Source: Antennarius striatus | Lineage: Eukaryota > Chordata > Actinopteri > Lophiiformes > Antennariidae | Length of the DNA stretch: 64,000 nt | Direction: 5' to 3' | Assembly (NCBI RefSeq): GCF_040054535.1 | Contig: NC_090778.1 | Coordinates: 11,619,501-11,683,500, forward strand | Shown: one piece after another, positions 9,814-21,130 of the stretch | Layout of the letters: each line of letters begins with the position of its first letter | How positions within the stretch are numbered: the first letter of the stretch is position 1 | Made by a program: the position numbers and the translations under genes | Notes under the pieces: generated by a model | The model's input: only the letters and a program-made list of their open reading frames with translations | Told to the model about the DNA's origin: nothing | The model's database searches: none

Positions 9814-12800
9814 TATATATACTGTATATATATACACACGCAGTATATATATAGATATAGATAGATATAGATAGATAAAAACGTATTGTGACAAAATGCC
9901 ATGTATTTCTCTTTGACTGTATTTGACTATTCATTTAACATGACTTCATCAGCATCCATGGCTCTAACGTTGCTCCTTCTCACAAAGTGACACCCCTCCT
10001 GTGTCTTGGTGTTTGGCGCCCCAGCAGAAACCTTATCTTTCCTGCCCGGGGAGTTTATTTACCTCTGGCGAGTGTCTGTTTTATCACACATTGATTTTGT
10101 GCAGCTGCCAAAAACCTGTCCAGGAAGTTTTTCCCTTGCAGAGATACTGAGGCAGAGAGGGTGAAGATGATGTGCAATGATGTTTATGGAGTGTGTGTGG
10201 TGTGTAAAACACACTGTAAAACCCATTTGCTCTTTCCCACAACATAAGATAATCCAGTAATAACATCACACACGCTAAATAAACCATGTCCACGCTGCTA
10301 GCAAATGTAGCATGAACCTGATTTTATTTTATTTTTTTGCTTATGTGTGGTTCAGATGTGTTTTTCAGGGCAGTGTGGACAGCACAAGTCAGCCAAGTAG
10401 GGCAAGGTCAGTTACCGAGAATCACAAGAAACAGTGGGAAAGCTTCAATCAAACACTGCTTTAGTAACTTAATCCTCAAACCAGAAGGCTGACTGGTCAT
10501 CAAGACAGCAAACACCGCCCTGATGCCTGCATCCCTGTTTTAATCATTTTGATAGGAAATGGATATAGTTATAACATTTACTGTTAACCATCAGAATGCT
10601 TGTTGTCAATGTAGACTGAAGATCCATTCACATTGATGACGGATGTGAAATAAATATGAATGAAAAAAACAAACTAAATAAAAACCTGAATTTTGTAACT
10701 TTCATGACTAGCTGGAGATTCCTAAAGGACAAACTGCTAACTGTGCGCACTTTCACACACAATCAGATGACTAAATGTGTTGCTAGGTAACAAGGCTTCT
10801 GTTTTCAAGTCACTTTTGTCCTCAGGCGAAATCTGAAGCTAAATATTTGGTTAATAACTAACATGTTTTTGCCTTTAACAGAAACACGCTTGGATCCTGT
10901 TGCACTCGTTTTTCATGAACATTTTCTGTTAGTGGTTTCTGTAATTATTAACTTTTAGCATTGGCACTTTGTACTTGTATTTAGATAGAACATGAAATAT
11001 AAACACTGAGGTACTTTATATATTCGTACTTCTGCTCTTATACATCCAGTGAAAATAATTTTTACTGCACCAGTGCAACAATTTTATCTCATTACAGGAC
11101 GCGGAATTCAAATGTATGTTACGTATCTCAAACGCATGTGTAGATCAAGATAAATACTTCAATTTTAGCATCAATTAAATGAAATATCAATTTATTGCAT
11201 TTGTGATGGAAGTACATTATAGTAACAATGTTCTAATCAATCACTTAATTTACTCAACCTTTTCTGCAAAAAGAGGAAAAAAATAAATCTTTACTCTACA
11301 ATCACTTCAGATACCAAAGATCTTTTTCATGACTGAGAGCTTCATCGAGTATTTTATTGATTAACACTAAAAATACTCAATAAATCTATTTCCAGTGAAG
11401 TATTTTATTAGTGTGATATTTTCATTTTATAGAGCTTAAAGAAATTAATATGTCCTCAAACAATTCATTATGCAAGTTTTAGGTATCTTGTGTGGCAGAC
11501 TAACATATTTATACTTTATGGTCTTCATCTTGTCTTAAAGTGTTGCTGGTGACTGATACGTGTGATGGTTTGTGTTTGTCTTTAAATCTGTCATATCAGT
11601 AATTCATACATTACCATAAAAATCACTGAAAACTGCATCGCTTCATTTTGAAGATCATTCTCAGCCATGCAGACACGTGTATGTGATGTGTTGGTGCTAT
11701 CTATTGCATTCATATAACCAGAGGATTTGGGTATTGAGGTCAGTTATTTATATGAAGCCACTCCCCCTTCCACCATCCCCATGGTTTGCTTCTCTGGGAA
11801 GCAAAGGCCTGATCTGGGGGCTATATAATTAAAACGATTGTGATGAACGGTGCGGGGCTAGCACAACTGCTTACTAATTAGCCATTAGAAAATTAGCAGA
11901 AGTCAAGTGATGCACCAGCAAAATGGTGATTCGCACCAGTGATTAATGCTGATGTTTGAAGTGTCCTACAACAACAACAAAAACAAAAAAACGGCAGAGT
12001 TGGTGAGACAGGAAGTGTTTGGATGAGCTTGGATGAGTTACAGTACAGCATAAGTCGACAATATGGAAGACATCTGTGCTGCCTGGTGCGACGCACCAAC
12101 ACTGCACCGCAAACGCCTGCTTCAATATTCTGTTAGTCTTGGAGCTGTTACTACACTGAAACAGCTGTTTAATATAAGTTATATTTTGAATTCACTTAAT
12201 TTTATTTTGTTAGATGGTTGTACGGAATAACTTTATCTAGATCTAAGTACATATTTTACAAACTGAGTTTACATCAAACTATAATCAAACAACAACCAAA
12301 GCAGTTACACAAAGAAAAAGAAAACCTGTGGATATTTAATAATTGACTGGACATGTTTTTAAAACTTTGTTACTAGTATTTATATATTTATTTAAACCTT
12401 TGTTTGTCACATCAAGTGAAGTCATTGCAACCAAATTTACGATGAAATATCCAACTATACTTCGAAAAACAAACATGAAGTTTTAAAATCTAGAAAAATA
12501 ATATTATGATGGCTGTTTACAGAAATGTTACAGCTTGATATGAGTGTAATCCAGTGGTTCTTAACCCGGGTTCGACCGAACCCTAGGGGTTTGGTGAGTC
12601 GGTCTCAGGGATTCGGCGGAGACACATCGTGTCGGGTGTTTTTGCCAAACATACACGAATCACTGTGTACGTTTGACACATTGTGTCAATTCGTGATGAC
12701 ACCCCCACCTTAGTCAGGTGATCACGCTACATTGATTAGCCTACCTGTGCTACATGAGATTTTGCGCACTCAGTAGCCGATTTATGCCTGTCATGATGGT

Positions 12801-15800
12801 ACGTCATCTGATTGCTTTCTTAATATTTTAATTCATAGTAACTATTTTGAGCAAAAAAAGAAAGTGGTTGGACGAATAAGTGCAAGGTGAATTTACATGT
12901 ACTGTATAACGGAACGTGATGGGAGTCAGTGTTCTGCATGATTTGAATGTCAAGTTGAGCAACTCTAGTATCGCAAAAATAAAGGAACACTTCTTTAAGC
13001 TGCATGGAAAACAAAAGAAACAGACTTTGCTGTGAAAATGACATCAGAGTAGCACTTGCCAAGGTGAAGCCACGCATGTCTGAACTGGTCTCTCAATAAC
13101 AACAGCAGAAGTCCCACTGATTTGGAAGTAGGTCATTTCATGTCAGTTCATGCACTGTCTTGGTTTTGTTCTTTGAAAAAGGTGACATTAATGCACAATT
13201 TGAGGGCGGCACAGTGGTGCAGTGGGTAGCGCTGTCGCCTCACAACACGGCGGTTCCAGGTTTGAGTCCCACTTCGCTCCGGGTTCTCCGGCTTTCTCCC
13301 ACCTCCAAAAACACGAGCTTCAGGTTGATCGGCCAATCCCAAATTGCCCGTAGGAGTGAGTGTGTGTGTGCGTGGTTGCCTGTCTTTGTGTGTGGCTCCG
13401 TGGCGCGCATGCCCAGAGTGTCCCCCGCCTCATGCCCTATCCCCGTGACCCGCTGCGGCGGATACATTGGCAGAAAATGGATGGATGGATAATGCACAAT
13501 TCATTAAATACACCAGTAAAACATATACTTATGTCCTAAATTTTTTTTTTTTTCTTTTTACTAAAGAAGGGTTCGGTGAGTGAGCATATGAAACCAGCAG
13601 GGTTCGGTACCTCCAACAAGGTTAAGAAACACTGGTGTAATCAGTTGAATTGGCAATTGTTTTCAGGTCACCAACTCTCCTTTTTAGTCATTTTCCACAA
13701 GAACTAAACACAATAAATGTGTATTCCCCCACCACCTCTGTATTGATCTCAACACTCCTCTGGGGTCCTGAAACCAGATCTTGGAAACCACCATCTTTAG
13801 ATTATTCTGTTTATTAGTACCATGTGACTCTGATGATCTTTTAAGATGTTTTCCAATTTGTTTGTTTTGCACACACGTTCAAGAATGCAAGTGATACTCA
13901 CTGTATCTTCTTTGTGAAATTCTTTGTCACTATTCCTCCTTCTTCCTGCTTCTCTTCATGTTTTCCTGCACAGAAAAGAAAACAGTGAGTCCACAGACCT
14001 TAAATTCAGCTAAATTTTATTCATAAAATTGTCATAAATGAGCATGTTATTGCTAGTTCATATATATCGTGACTCTTATACCGTCTCCTTTTAACTATGA
14101 GCTGCAGTACGGATGTAAATTAAAAACCTGTTGTGGTAATACTAAGTGAAATCCCCTTTCATTAGCACACACAGTTTCCTGTTGTTATTACCTCAAGAAA
14201 CCTCTGGGCAGGCTCCACTGAATATGTCATACTCATGACATCCTGGTGATTATATTAACGCCCCTCTAAGAATGATTCTCCTGGCAAATGCACTCAAACA
14301 TCTTGACGTTTAGTCACGCCTGGAAACCCCCGCCCAATCTTCTTGTCCTTGCTTTGGCTGTTCGGCCAAGCAACAAGCAGCTGCTCTAGGACAGTCAAAT
14401 AACACCGTCGCCACTGACAGCCCAGCCTATCCCACCCCTCCTGTGTTACCATACACATGACGGTTGGATGACGTCTCCATCTACCGAAAGTACTGGACTC
14501 CACCAGAGAACTAAAGTTGGAGTAACGCTCCGGAGAGCTGAGCTAAGATCTCCCATGAAGTCATGAGATTACTATTACACTTGTCATGACTAAACACTGA
14601 ACCCTTAAGAACCAAGTGTCTCCCCTGAGAAGCTTAATGAATAATGGGACTCAGAAACAAGACGTCCCTCCTGATATAGACGCCCAAACACTCTGCGTAA
14701 TACTATATGTTCTGAGAAACGATTGCAGTGTAATAGATAATGCACTTAAAAAAAATTTCTGTTTATCAAGGACAGAATGAAACCACGACTGCAGGTATAT
14801 ATTATGAATCACTTTGCCGCTCAATTAAGTTTTGAACACCACAGTCACTCTTCAGCTGCTCTGATGAACAAAAACATGTAATATCAAGCGTTCTGGCTGG
14901 TCATGACAGACTAACTCTAGCAGCTGGGCGGTGACCTTAATGGAACGTAAAAGAGCATCTTAAGAGTCACACATTTACTCTACTCATATTTCCTTTTCAG
15001 AATAAGTGAAGAGCAAAAACAGATCTGAAAAGAGAATATTAGACTTAAATGTATCTAGAGCCAATAAGCATGATAATTTAGAGAATAAACAATATCTGAG
15101 CTCTGTGTTTAGTGATACTGTATTACATCCTTTGTGACACTTACTATCTGGACCATCCTTAATAATAAATAAACAATCAATCAATTAGATCAATGGATGT
15201 TTATATCGCTTGAAAGTGACCAGATATAAGAATAAATCAATGGCCAAACAAATCGCTGCTGCATGAATTTCGGTGTTGGATCACATGTGAGTTCAATGTG
15301 TTAAAAGAACAACTTCTTTTAAATAAATATTACTGGTTGTGCATCAGTGACACAATTGGATCAGTTTTGTTGAAATATTTCTTCATGGAAGATAAGAAAT
15401 GTGTTTGTCTTTATACAGTGTGCTAACACTTTAATGACAATTGTAGTGACTTTGCCCAAGAAACACTACATCACATCTGATTTGGTGGTTATTTCAACTG
15501 CACAATGTTAAATATTAATTTGTTCATATACTGAACAATTCAAGCAGGCATGTACCACACTCCCCATCACATTTTTAGAACAGGGTTGAGTCACAGGAGC
15601 AAGCAGGCCCAACATGGCATTGATTGAATGACCCAACTGGCATACCATCCAAGTGTTTATAGAAGGCTCCGCATTGGGGGGCCTCCTGTCCTCTGTGCCC
15701 CTCATCCCTGGGTGTCCCTGGAATTCTTCTATCTCTTGAAGCTCACATGAGGAAACAACTTCCATGTTTCTCTGATAATCAGCAAACAAGCTAAAAGTTG

Positions 15801-17489
15801 ACACCAGCAGAAACCAAATCTACACGAGGGCCACTGGGTAAAAGTACGATCCTATTTCCAGAACATTCTCTTGTCTTATTGTAAACAGAGACTGTTGTCA
15901 CAGGCCTTGCTTCCTTTAAATCTAAATTGAGCTCATGCATGACTGAGGGAGTGATTCTCTAGGAATCTGAAACAGGTGTCCATGCTTGAGGATCTGTCTG
16001 CCAATAAGCAAGTCCCAGAACTCAAAATGTGTCCAGCTTTCAAATCAAGATTCATTATGGTTGAGACCAAATCTCACCACAGAGACTGCTGCTTGACATC
16101 TGCTGCAAAAGTGAAAAGTGCTGAAATTTGGTCAAGTTACACAAGAAGAAATTGCTGTTTGTGATTTTTTAAATTTAATTTTTAGTTAAATTTTTAATCA
16201 AAATAATTTTTTTTAAAAATTGTTCTTTTTCGAACATTTTCATGGGTTTTTAATGTACTTTTACTTATTTATATCTCTGTATATTGAAATAAAAGACAGT
16301 GAAAGGTGGGATATTTCAGATAAAATGATGTCAGGAGTCAAACGTTTCATCAGTGGAATCCCAGACTGTCCAAACATGGCTAATACAAGAAACAAACCAA
16401 AAAAACCCAATAAGGATGAAAAAATTCATTTGATTAGATCTCTGTTGAATAAAATAAAGTGGACTTATAGGAAATGTTTGTAAACTTCATCCTGGTCTTC
16501 TACCACAACCTAGATGTCGTCATTTAACTACTGTTCTTCATTGTTTTTATTCTATAATTGCTCTGTTATCTAGTGTTATAAAACAATATTAATTACTAAT
16601 TAATATTTAAAGAAATTATCTACAAAACCATAGATCAATAGCTATCAGACAAAATAATTTAATTCGATTTTTGTTGGGTTTTTTTCTTTTCATCTAAAAA
16701 AAAAAATCACAATACAGTATAGATATTCTGCCATAAACATCACAGAATGAAATTTCAAAAATCCCATCAAGTTCTGATGACGGTTCTGACAGCATGACCT
16801 GACCATCAGCTGTGATTTTTCATAAGCCATCCATGTTTATTTTTTAATTAAAAATCGTACTTTTAATTAAAAAAAAGAAAAGAAAAAGTAATTTAAAAAT
16901 AAAAAAAAAAGTAAAAGTAATCACAAATTTCCCCACGGTGGGTTATCTTATCTTAAATAAACATATAATATATTTATGAGTAATATGTCATGTCCCCCCC
17001 CCCCACGTTTTCCCAGTGAAGGCCTGGAGGTTGTTCAGAGCGGGGCCACGAACACAACTCACCTGACACTTCTACAAATCCATCTCTCGTTTTGACGTTT
17101 AATTCTTCTGGTTTGAAGCTGTGGACGTTCACGCAGACTTTCCAGGGCTCGCCCCCGGTGGTCGTGGGTGAGCTCCGGGGGGAAGACTCTCCGTACCTGC
17201 TGGTGTACAGCGTGGGGCCTCCCGAAGACTGGCGCGACGGGAAACCTGTACGTAAACTGCTGCCGAAGGGCGACGAGCTGAGGCGTGTGCTGAGCCGACC
17301 CGGCCGAGCCCAACCCGGCCAATCCATCGCCAGGTCATCGGGAAAGTGTGGCATCCCAAAGTCATCGTCCATAAACCGAGAGCCGAGCTGATCCCTGAAT
17401 GGAGACTGATCTCTGAAAGGTGACTCTCCAAACGGGTCCCTGGGAAATCTCTGCCGGCTCCCCATCGTGTAGAAGTCTCCCTCTGCCAT
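7702..17489 (-). CDS. hspb8: heat shock protein beta-8 (HSP22), three exons
   Basis: A small heat shock protein that with BAG3 and HSP70 feeds misfolded clients to autophagy in muscle and neurons (known for the family). Exons 17489-17063, 13965-13902 and 7876-7702 join without frame change to 221 codons plus TAG. The N-terminus starts [11 protein letters not shown] and contains the HSPB8 signature [13 protein letters not shown] with W-P-W spacing. The alpha-crystallin domain holds [32 protein letters not shown] and [19 protein letters not shown]. As in other HSPB8 proteins there is no clear I-x-I/V tail motif; the end is [10 protein letters not shown]. The Lys equivalent to human K141 is present. 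The start was chosen because it gives the family's MA(E/D)G beginning; an upstream ATG at 17522 adds 11 unlike residues. It is longer than the human protein (196) mainly through Ser/Arg-rich N-terminal sequence. srrm4 lies upstream in the same orientation. Confidence 0.96.
7877..12543. other. hspb8: hspb8 intron 2, proximal part
   Basis: Intron sequence between exon 3 and the hAT insertion. It is AT-rich, with an AT microsatellite at 9661-9870 and a short AATTTCCC..GGGATCAGATTA retroposon-tail-like piece just before it. I see no gene here; the open frames on both strands are short or derive from the AT repeat. Confidence 0.6.
9661..9870. repeat. AT microsatellite with interrupted ACAC/GATA parts
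   Basis: About 200 bases of nearly pure (TA)n with short TACACACACA and AGATATAGATAG interruptions, preceded by AATTTCCCTTCGGGGATCAG. It creates false open frames of Tyr-Ile repeats on both strands. It lies in hspb8 intron 2. Confidence 0.95.
12552..13634 (+). mobile_element. hAT-superfamily DNA transposon, internally deleted
   Basis: The ends are inverted: CAGTGGTTCTTAACC at the left and GGTTAAGAAACACTG at the right. The element is flanked by an exact 8-bp target duplication GTGTAATC (12544-12551 and 13635-13642), the hallmark of hAT. Subterminal GGTTCGGT/ACCGAACC motifs recur at both ends. The interior keeps a degraded transposase C-terminus (about 12990-13080 plus, [20 protein letters not shown]) like the hAT-derived ZBED5/FAM200 proteins. 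A tRNA-derived SINE is nested at 13201. It cannot code for transposase. Confidence 0.88.
13201..13489 (+). mobile_element. tRNA-headed SINE nested in the hAT element
   Basis: Starts TGAGGGCGGCACAGTGGTGC. It has a Pol III A-box-like TGGTGCAGTGGGTAGCG and a B-box-like GGTTTGAGTCC, and ends in GGATGGATGGAT. It is flanked by an exact 12-bp target duplication TAATGCACAATT (13189-13200 and 13490-13501), as expected for LINE-driven insertion. It belongs to the very common fish GGCGGCACGGTGG...GGATGGATGG repeat type. Confidence 0.85.
13902..13965 (-). CDS. hspb8: hspb8 exon 2
   Basis: 64 nt between acceptor TTTCTGTGCAG and donor GTGAGT. It reads [20 protein letters not shown], with the split Gly and Gln codons at its two ends. 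The exon phases are the same as in the neighbouring plus-strand sHSP gene. Confidence 0.96.
13966..17062. other. hspb8: hspb8 intron 1
   Basis: About 3.1 kb. It is AT-rich towards its upstream end (16150-16960), with T, A and AAAT runs. AAATTTCCCCACGGTGGG..TTATCTTA at 16925-16960 resembles the 3' tail of fish LINE/SINE repeats. No gene seen. Confidence 0.6.
17063..17489 (-). CDS. hspb8: hspb8 exon 1
   Basis: 427 nt from ATG (17489-17487) to GTG TCA G before donor GTGAGT. It encodes the N-terminal domain and the first half of the alpha-crystallin domain, ending [11 protein letters not shown]. It contains a tandem SPFRDQ repeat near residues 20-31. GC content is high compared with the flanks. 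Confidence 0.96.
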
Positions 17490-17561
17490 GGGTTCAACTC
17501 CAGCTGCTGTTCTAATAAACAATTTGAGCCAAACAACTTGGAACAGAAACTTTTATCTTAG

Positions 17562-17571
17562 GGGGGGGGGG
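17562..17571. repeat. short poly(G) run upstream of the hspb8 start
   Basis: A run of about ten G (C on the hspb8 sense strand) roughly 75 bases before the start codon, between the candidate TATA box and the ATG, so probably in the 5' UTR. Confidence 0.7.
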
Positions 17572-17705
17572 GTACCTACTTATGTCTATGTCTGGTACAC
17601 CTTTATGATAAGACGCATCACCATTACGCATTCAGTCCGCTAATCCAACCGTGACCTGCGCGTCGGCTGCCCTTCCTAAAGCCTCTAATTCCTCCTGGCT
17701 GTGGG

Positions 17706-17712
17706 TTTTATA
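17706..17712 (-). promoter_or_regulatory. hspb8: candidate TATA box of hspb8
   Basis: TATAAAA on the minus strand, about 215 bases upstream of the hspb8 ATG. Immediately upstream lies an imperfect palindrome TGGGAAATCGCCTTCCAG containing GAA and TTC units, but their spacing is not that of a classical heat shock element. Confidence 0.35.
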
Positions 17713-18874
17713 CTGGAAGGCGATTTCCCAGACGGTGAGTCTGCACACAGCAAATGTCGGGAATTTACTGGGAGGACCTAGAAAGATCCCACACTGCAAA
17801 AAGAGTCATGTGAGGACTTTAGATGCCATCTTAAAATGTTGAAAGGTTTGAAAAGTGGATAAATACATCGCCTGATCTTTCCAAGTTATGTATTTATGAT
17901 CTTTATTACCGTAATAAACAAACTTAAAGAGTCATTTGAAGATTAAACGACTTTCTATTGTGTGTATTTTTTGCAGAGCAGGCGCAACAGCTGACCGAAG
18001 ACCAGCCTCCCTCTGACCAAATGAAGTTACTGTCCCCATGTCAGTCAAACAGAGTTTGAAGCTAACTCTACTTGGTGACTCATTGACTTTTTAATAGAAA
18101 ATAACACAGAGCTTCTGGTCAAACACTGATGTCACTGTATGGATAAAATAAAACAACGAACAAGTCGACTCTCTGAATTGGATCCATGTTTACTGGGGTT
18201 ATAGTAAGAGTGTTTTCATCTGTGTTTAGCAAATAAATCAAGAATGCAGTGGTGTTTTATTCAGAGAATGATTTTTTTTATACAGCTGTTGTAAACAGGC
18301 AGTCAAGGGGAAAGTGGATTTCATGTGTTATTTCACGATACAGTTCAATCTCCAGGAGACACGAGTGACAATGTTGACTTCATACTGACACATGATTAAA
18401 AGAGATGGCATAAACAGGGAGAGTATGCACAATTTAACACAGGAACACTTGAGCACAATGGCTGTATGAATGTGATATTGAGAGAGTTTAAAATCACAGA
18501 ATAACTTGTGGACAAAGACAAGCAGAGTCCGTTGAATTGCCTGACAGGCATGATGTCTTTTCTTTTCCACTGTGTCATATCAATACAAAACACCTGAACA
18601 CCCAACAAGGCCAAATTACATTCTAAAAGTCAAATAGTCACACTGTTTGCATTATTTGTACAGTGCAGATGCAAATTTGTACCACAGTAATTACATATTC
18701 AAAATTATTTTTCACAACAACTTATGAAAACTTTACATTGTTAGACGGGGAGAAGGCCATTCATCTGGCCTCCCATCTTAAAAATGTATCTACATGACCG
18801 CACAAATCTTGCACTGGCTCATAACAACAGTGAGTGACATAAGTCATCACATATGAGTTTATGAAGGTCTAGTA
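17713..18874. other. hspb8 upstream intergenic region
   Basis: About 1.2 kb of mixed sequence without a recognisable gene or repeat. It probably contains the distal hspb8 promoter. Small open frames at 18328-18614 (minus) have no recognisable features. Confidence 0.4.
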
Positions 18875-18887
18875 TGTCCAATCCTCC

Positions 18888-19455
18888 AGAGCAATGGAGA
18901 GTCTGGAAAAGAGGTGAAGAAGCGTGTACAGGCAGGATGGAACGGATGGAGGAAAGTGTCAGGTGTGATGTGTGATAGAAGAGTTTCAGCTAAAATGAAA
19001 GGAAAGGTGTACAAAACTGTGGTGAGGCCAGGGATGTTGTTTGGTCTAGAGACAATGCCACTGAGGAAAAGACAGGAGACAGAGCTGGAGGTAGCAGAGA
19101 TGAAGATGCTGAGGTTCTCTCTCGGAGTAACCAGGAAGGATAGGATCAGGAATGAGTACATCAGAGGGACAGCACATGTTAGAGGTTTTGGAGATAAAGT
19201 CAGAGAGGCCAGACTGAGATGGTTTGGACATGTCCAGAGGAGAGATAGTGAATATATTGGTAGAAGGATGCTGAGTTTTGAACTGCCAGGCAGGAGTCCT
19301 ACATGAAGACCAAAGAGGAGGTTTATGGATGTAATGAGGGAGGACATGAAGGTAGTTGGTGTGAGAGAAGAGGATGCAAAGGACAGGGTTAGATGGAGGC
19401 AATTGATTCGCTGTGGCAACCCCTGAAGGGAAAAGCCAAAAGAAAAAGAAGAGTG
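18888..19455 (+). mobile_element. 5'-truncated RTE-type LINE fragment, copy 1
   Basis: Encodes the C-terminal end of a reverse transcriptase: VKKRVQAGWNGWRKVSGV, then KMKGKVYKTVVRPGMLFG and RLRWFGHVQRRDSEYIGRRM. It ends at an A-rich AAAAGCCAAAAGAAAAAGAA tail. It is flanked by an exact 13-bp target duplication TGTCCAATCCTCC (18875-18887 and 19456-19468). A TGA at about 19303 breaks the frame. Such sequence is often called craniofacial development protein 2-like (BovB/RTE) in fish. Confidence 0.85.
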
Positions 19456-20118
19456 TGTCCAATCCTCCCTCTTCTTGCTTCATAGTTTCTCCATTCGTCT
19501 TGTTTAGTTGACATTCAGGGACATAAACTGAGTATTGGGTGCAGAACAGTCCATCAAAGACAGATTAGTTAAGCAGACAAGTTGATAGTGTTAAATGCCA
19601 CTTTCTCAACGCTGCAGAGAGACAAGTTCAAATGTTTTTTATAGACTACAACTGTAAAGTTCAAACAACCTTGAAAATGGGATAATTTTAATGGGTTGAT
19701 GCATCAGAAAATATGCTAAATTACCTTCTTGTCATGTTGATAATCAGCAGATGAAATTTGGAGTGGCAGAAAAGTTTGTTAGAATAGTACATAATATAAT
19801 GTTTGAGGACAGCATAACAGATGAGGAGTGCTGCAGGTGTGACAAAGGAGTTCAAGGTGGAGGTGGGACTGATCAGGGATCAGCTCTGAGTCCCTTCTGT
19901 TAGCAGTGGTGATGAATAGGATCACAGATGAAGTTAGACTGTAATCCCCATGGACCGTGACGTTCGCAGATGACATTGTGGTGTGCAGTGAAAGCAGACA
20001 GCAGGTGGGAGAACATTTAGGAAGGTGGTTGCTTGCATTGGAGAGGAGAGTACATAGATTAACCAAAGGAAAGCAGAATATTTGTGCATAAATGAGAGGA
20101 GTAAAGAAGGAAGAAGAA

Positions 20119-20491
20119 GATCCACTTTATTAATCCCTTGATGGGGAAATTACAAAGACTTTACATATCTTTTTGTGTTAGATAGAGGGATTTTTTTGTA
20201 CAGGCCCCTAAAACACAATCACAACACACACAAGGGGCCTGCGAGCATGCAGTTAGTAACACAAACAGTACATTGGGACGGTTCCCCTTCGTGTGGCACC
20301 CCAATTGAGCAGCTTGTAAGGGGATGGCACCTTGCTCAAAGCCGCCTCGGCAGTAGCCAGGAGGCGAGCTGACACCTCCCACAGTCAGCTCACATGTCGT
20401 GATGTCTGGCGGAATTGAGATTTGAACCGCCAATGTCTGGGTGATGTCTGGTCATAAGACGTTTGCTCTACCGCTGAGCCACTGCCTCCCC
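20119..20491 (-). mobile_element. tRNA-headed SINE inside LINE copy 2
   Basis: Read on the minus strand it starts GGGGAGGCAGTGGCTCAGCG, with A-box-like GGCTCAGCGGTAGAGC and B-box-like GGTTCAAATCTC. It ends with the LINE-like tail GGGATTAATAAAGTGGA. The body shares CTTGAGCAAGGTGCCA-type and AGCTGACAC..CAGCTCAC segments with the plus-strand copy at 49192. Confidence 0.75.
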
Positions 20492-20492
20492 A

Positions 20493-20573
20493 GAGTGAAG
20501 TTATAGGAAGAAGAGTGAAGTTATAGAAAGAAGAGTGAGGTTATAAGAAGGAGAGTGAAGTTATAGGGAGAAA
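20493..20573. repeat. short minisatellite, about 22-bp unit, roughly 3.5 copies
   Basis: The unit AGAGTGAAGTTATAGGAAGA recurs with single-base differences four times, between the SINE and the resumed LINE sequence. A matching single motif (GAGTGAGGTTACAGGGAGAAGAG) exists at 42902 in the third LINE copy, so the repeat expanded from LINE sequence. Confidence 0.75.
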
Positions 20574-21130
20574 GAAAGGGCGAAGGTGGAAAACTTTAAA
20601 TAATTGGGATCAACAGTCCAGAGCAACAGTGTATGTGGTAAGGAGGTGAATAAACAAATCCAAGCAGGCTTTTACTGGCGGAGGAAAGTTTCAGGTGTCT
20701 GATGGGACAGAAAAGTCTCTGCTAGAATTATGTGCAAAGTTTAGAAGACAATGGTGAGGCCAGCCATAATCGATGAATTAGAGACTGTATCACTGAAGAG
20801 AAGATAGGAAGTCGAGCTGCAGGTAGAGGAGTGACCAGGTTTGGTAGGATCAGAAATGAGTTCATCAGAGGAACAGCCAAGGTGAGATGTTTTGGATATA
20901 AAGAGAGAGCAGACTTCGACTGGATGAGTCTGGAGGAGAGATGATGAGTATATTGGCAAAAGAGTGTTGAGAATGGAGCTGTCAGGGAAGAGGAAGACCA
21001 CAAAGAAGGTTGGATGGATGTAGTGAGGGAAGACATGAGGACAGTTGGTGTTAGAGAAGAGGATGCAGAAGATAGGCTGACATGGGAAAGGACCTGCTGT
21101 GGCGACCCCATCAACAGGGCAAACGAAGAA

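Larger units (their letters stand above)
19760..21130 (+). mobile_element. RTE-type LINE fragment, copy 2, diverged and interrupted by a SINE
   Basis: Same family as copy 1 but older. Reverse-transcriptase sequence (GACTGATCAGGGATCAGCTC, then TTCGCAGATGACATTGTGGT encoding FADDIVV) is followed by a SINE on the opposite strand (20119-20491), a short minisatellite, and the LINE C-terminal part (20580-21120). It has many frameshifts and stops and cannot code. Confidence 0.75.

Noticed and set aside
9599..9934. Tyr/Ile-repeat open frames
   Set aside because: Products of the AT microsatellite.
17092..17391. Plus-strand and alternative minus frames across hspb8 exon 1
   Set aside because: GC-rich shadows of the hspb8 coding frame, which is fixed by homology and splice phase.
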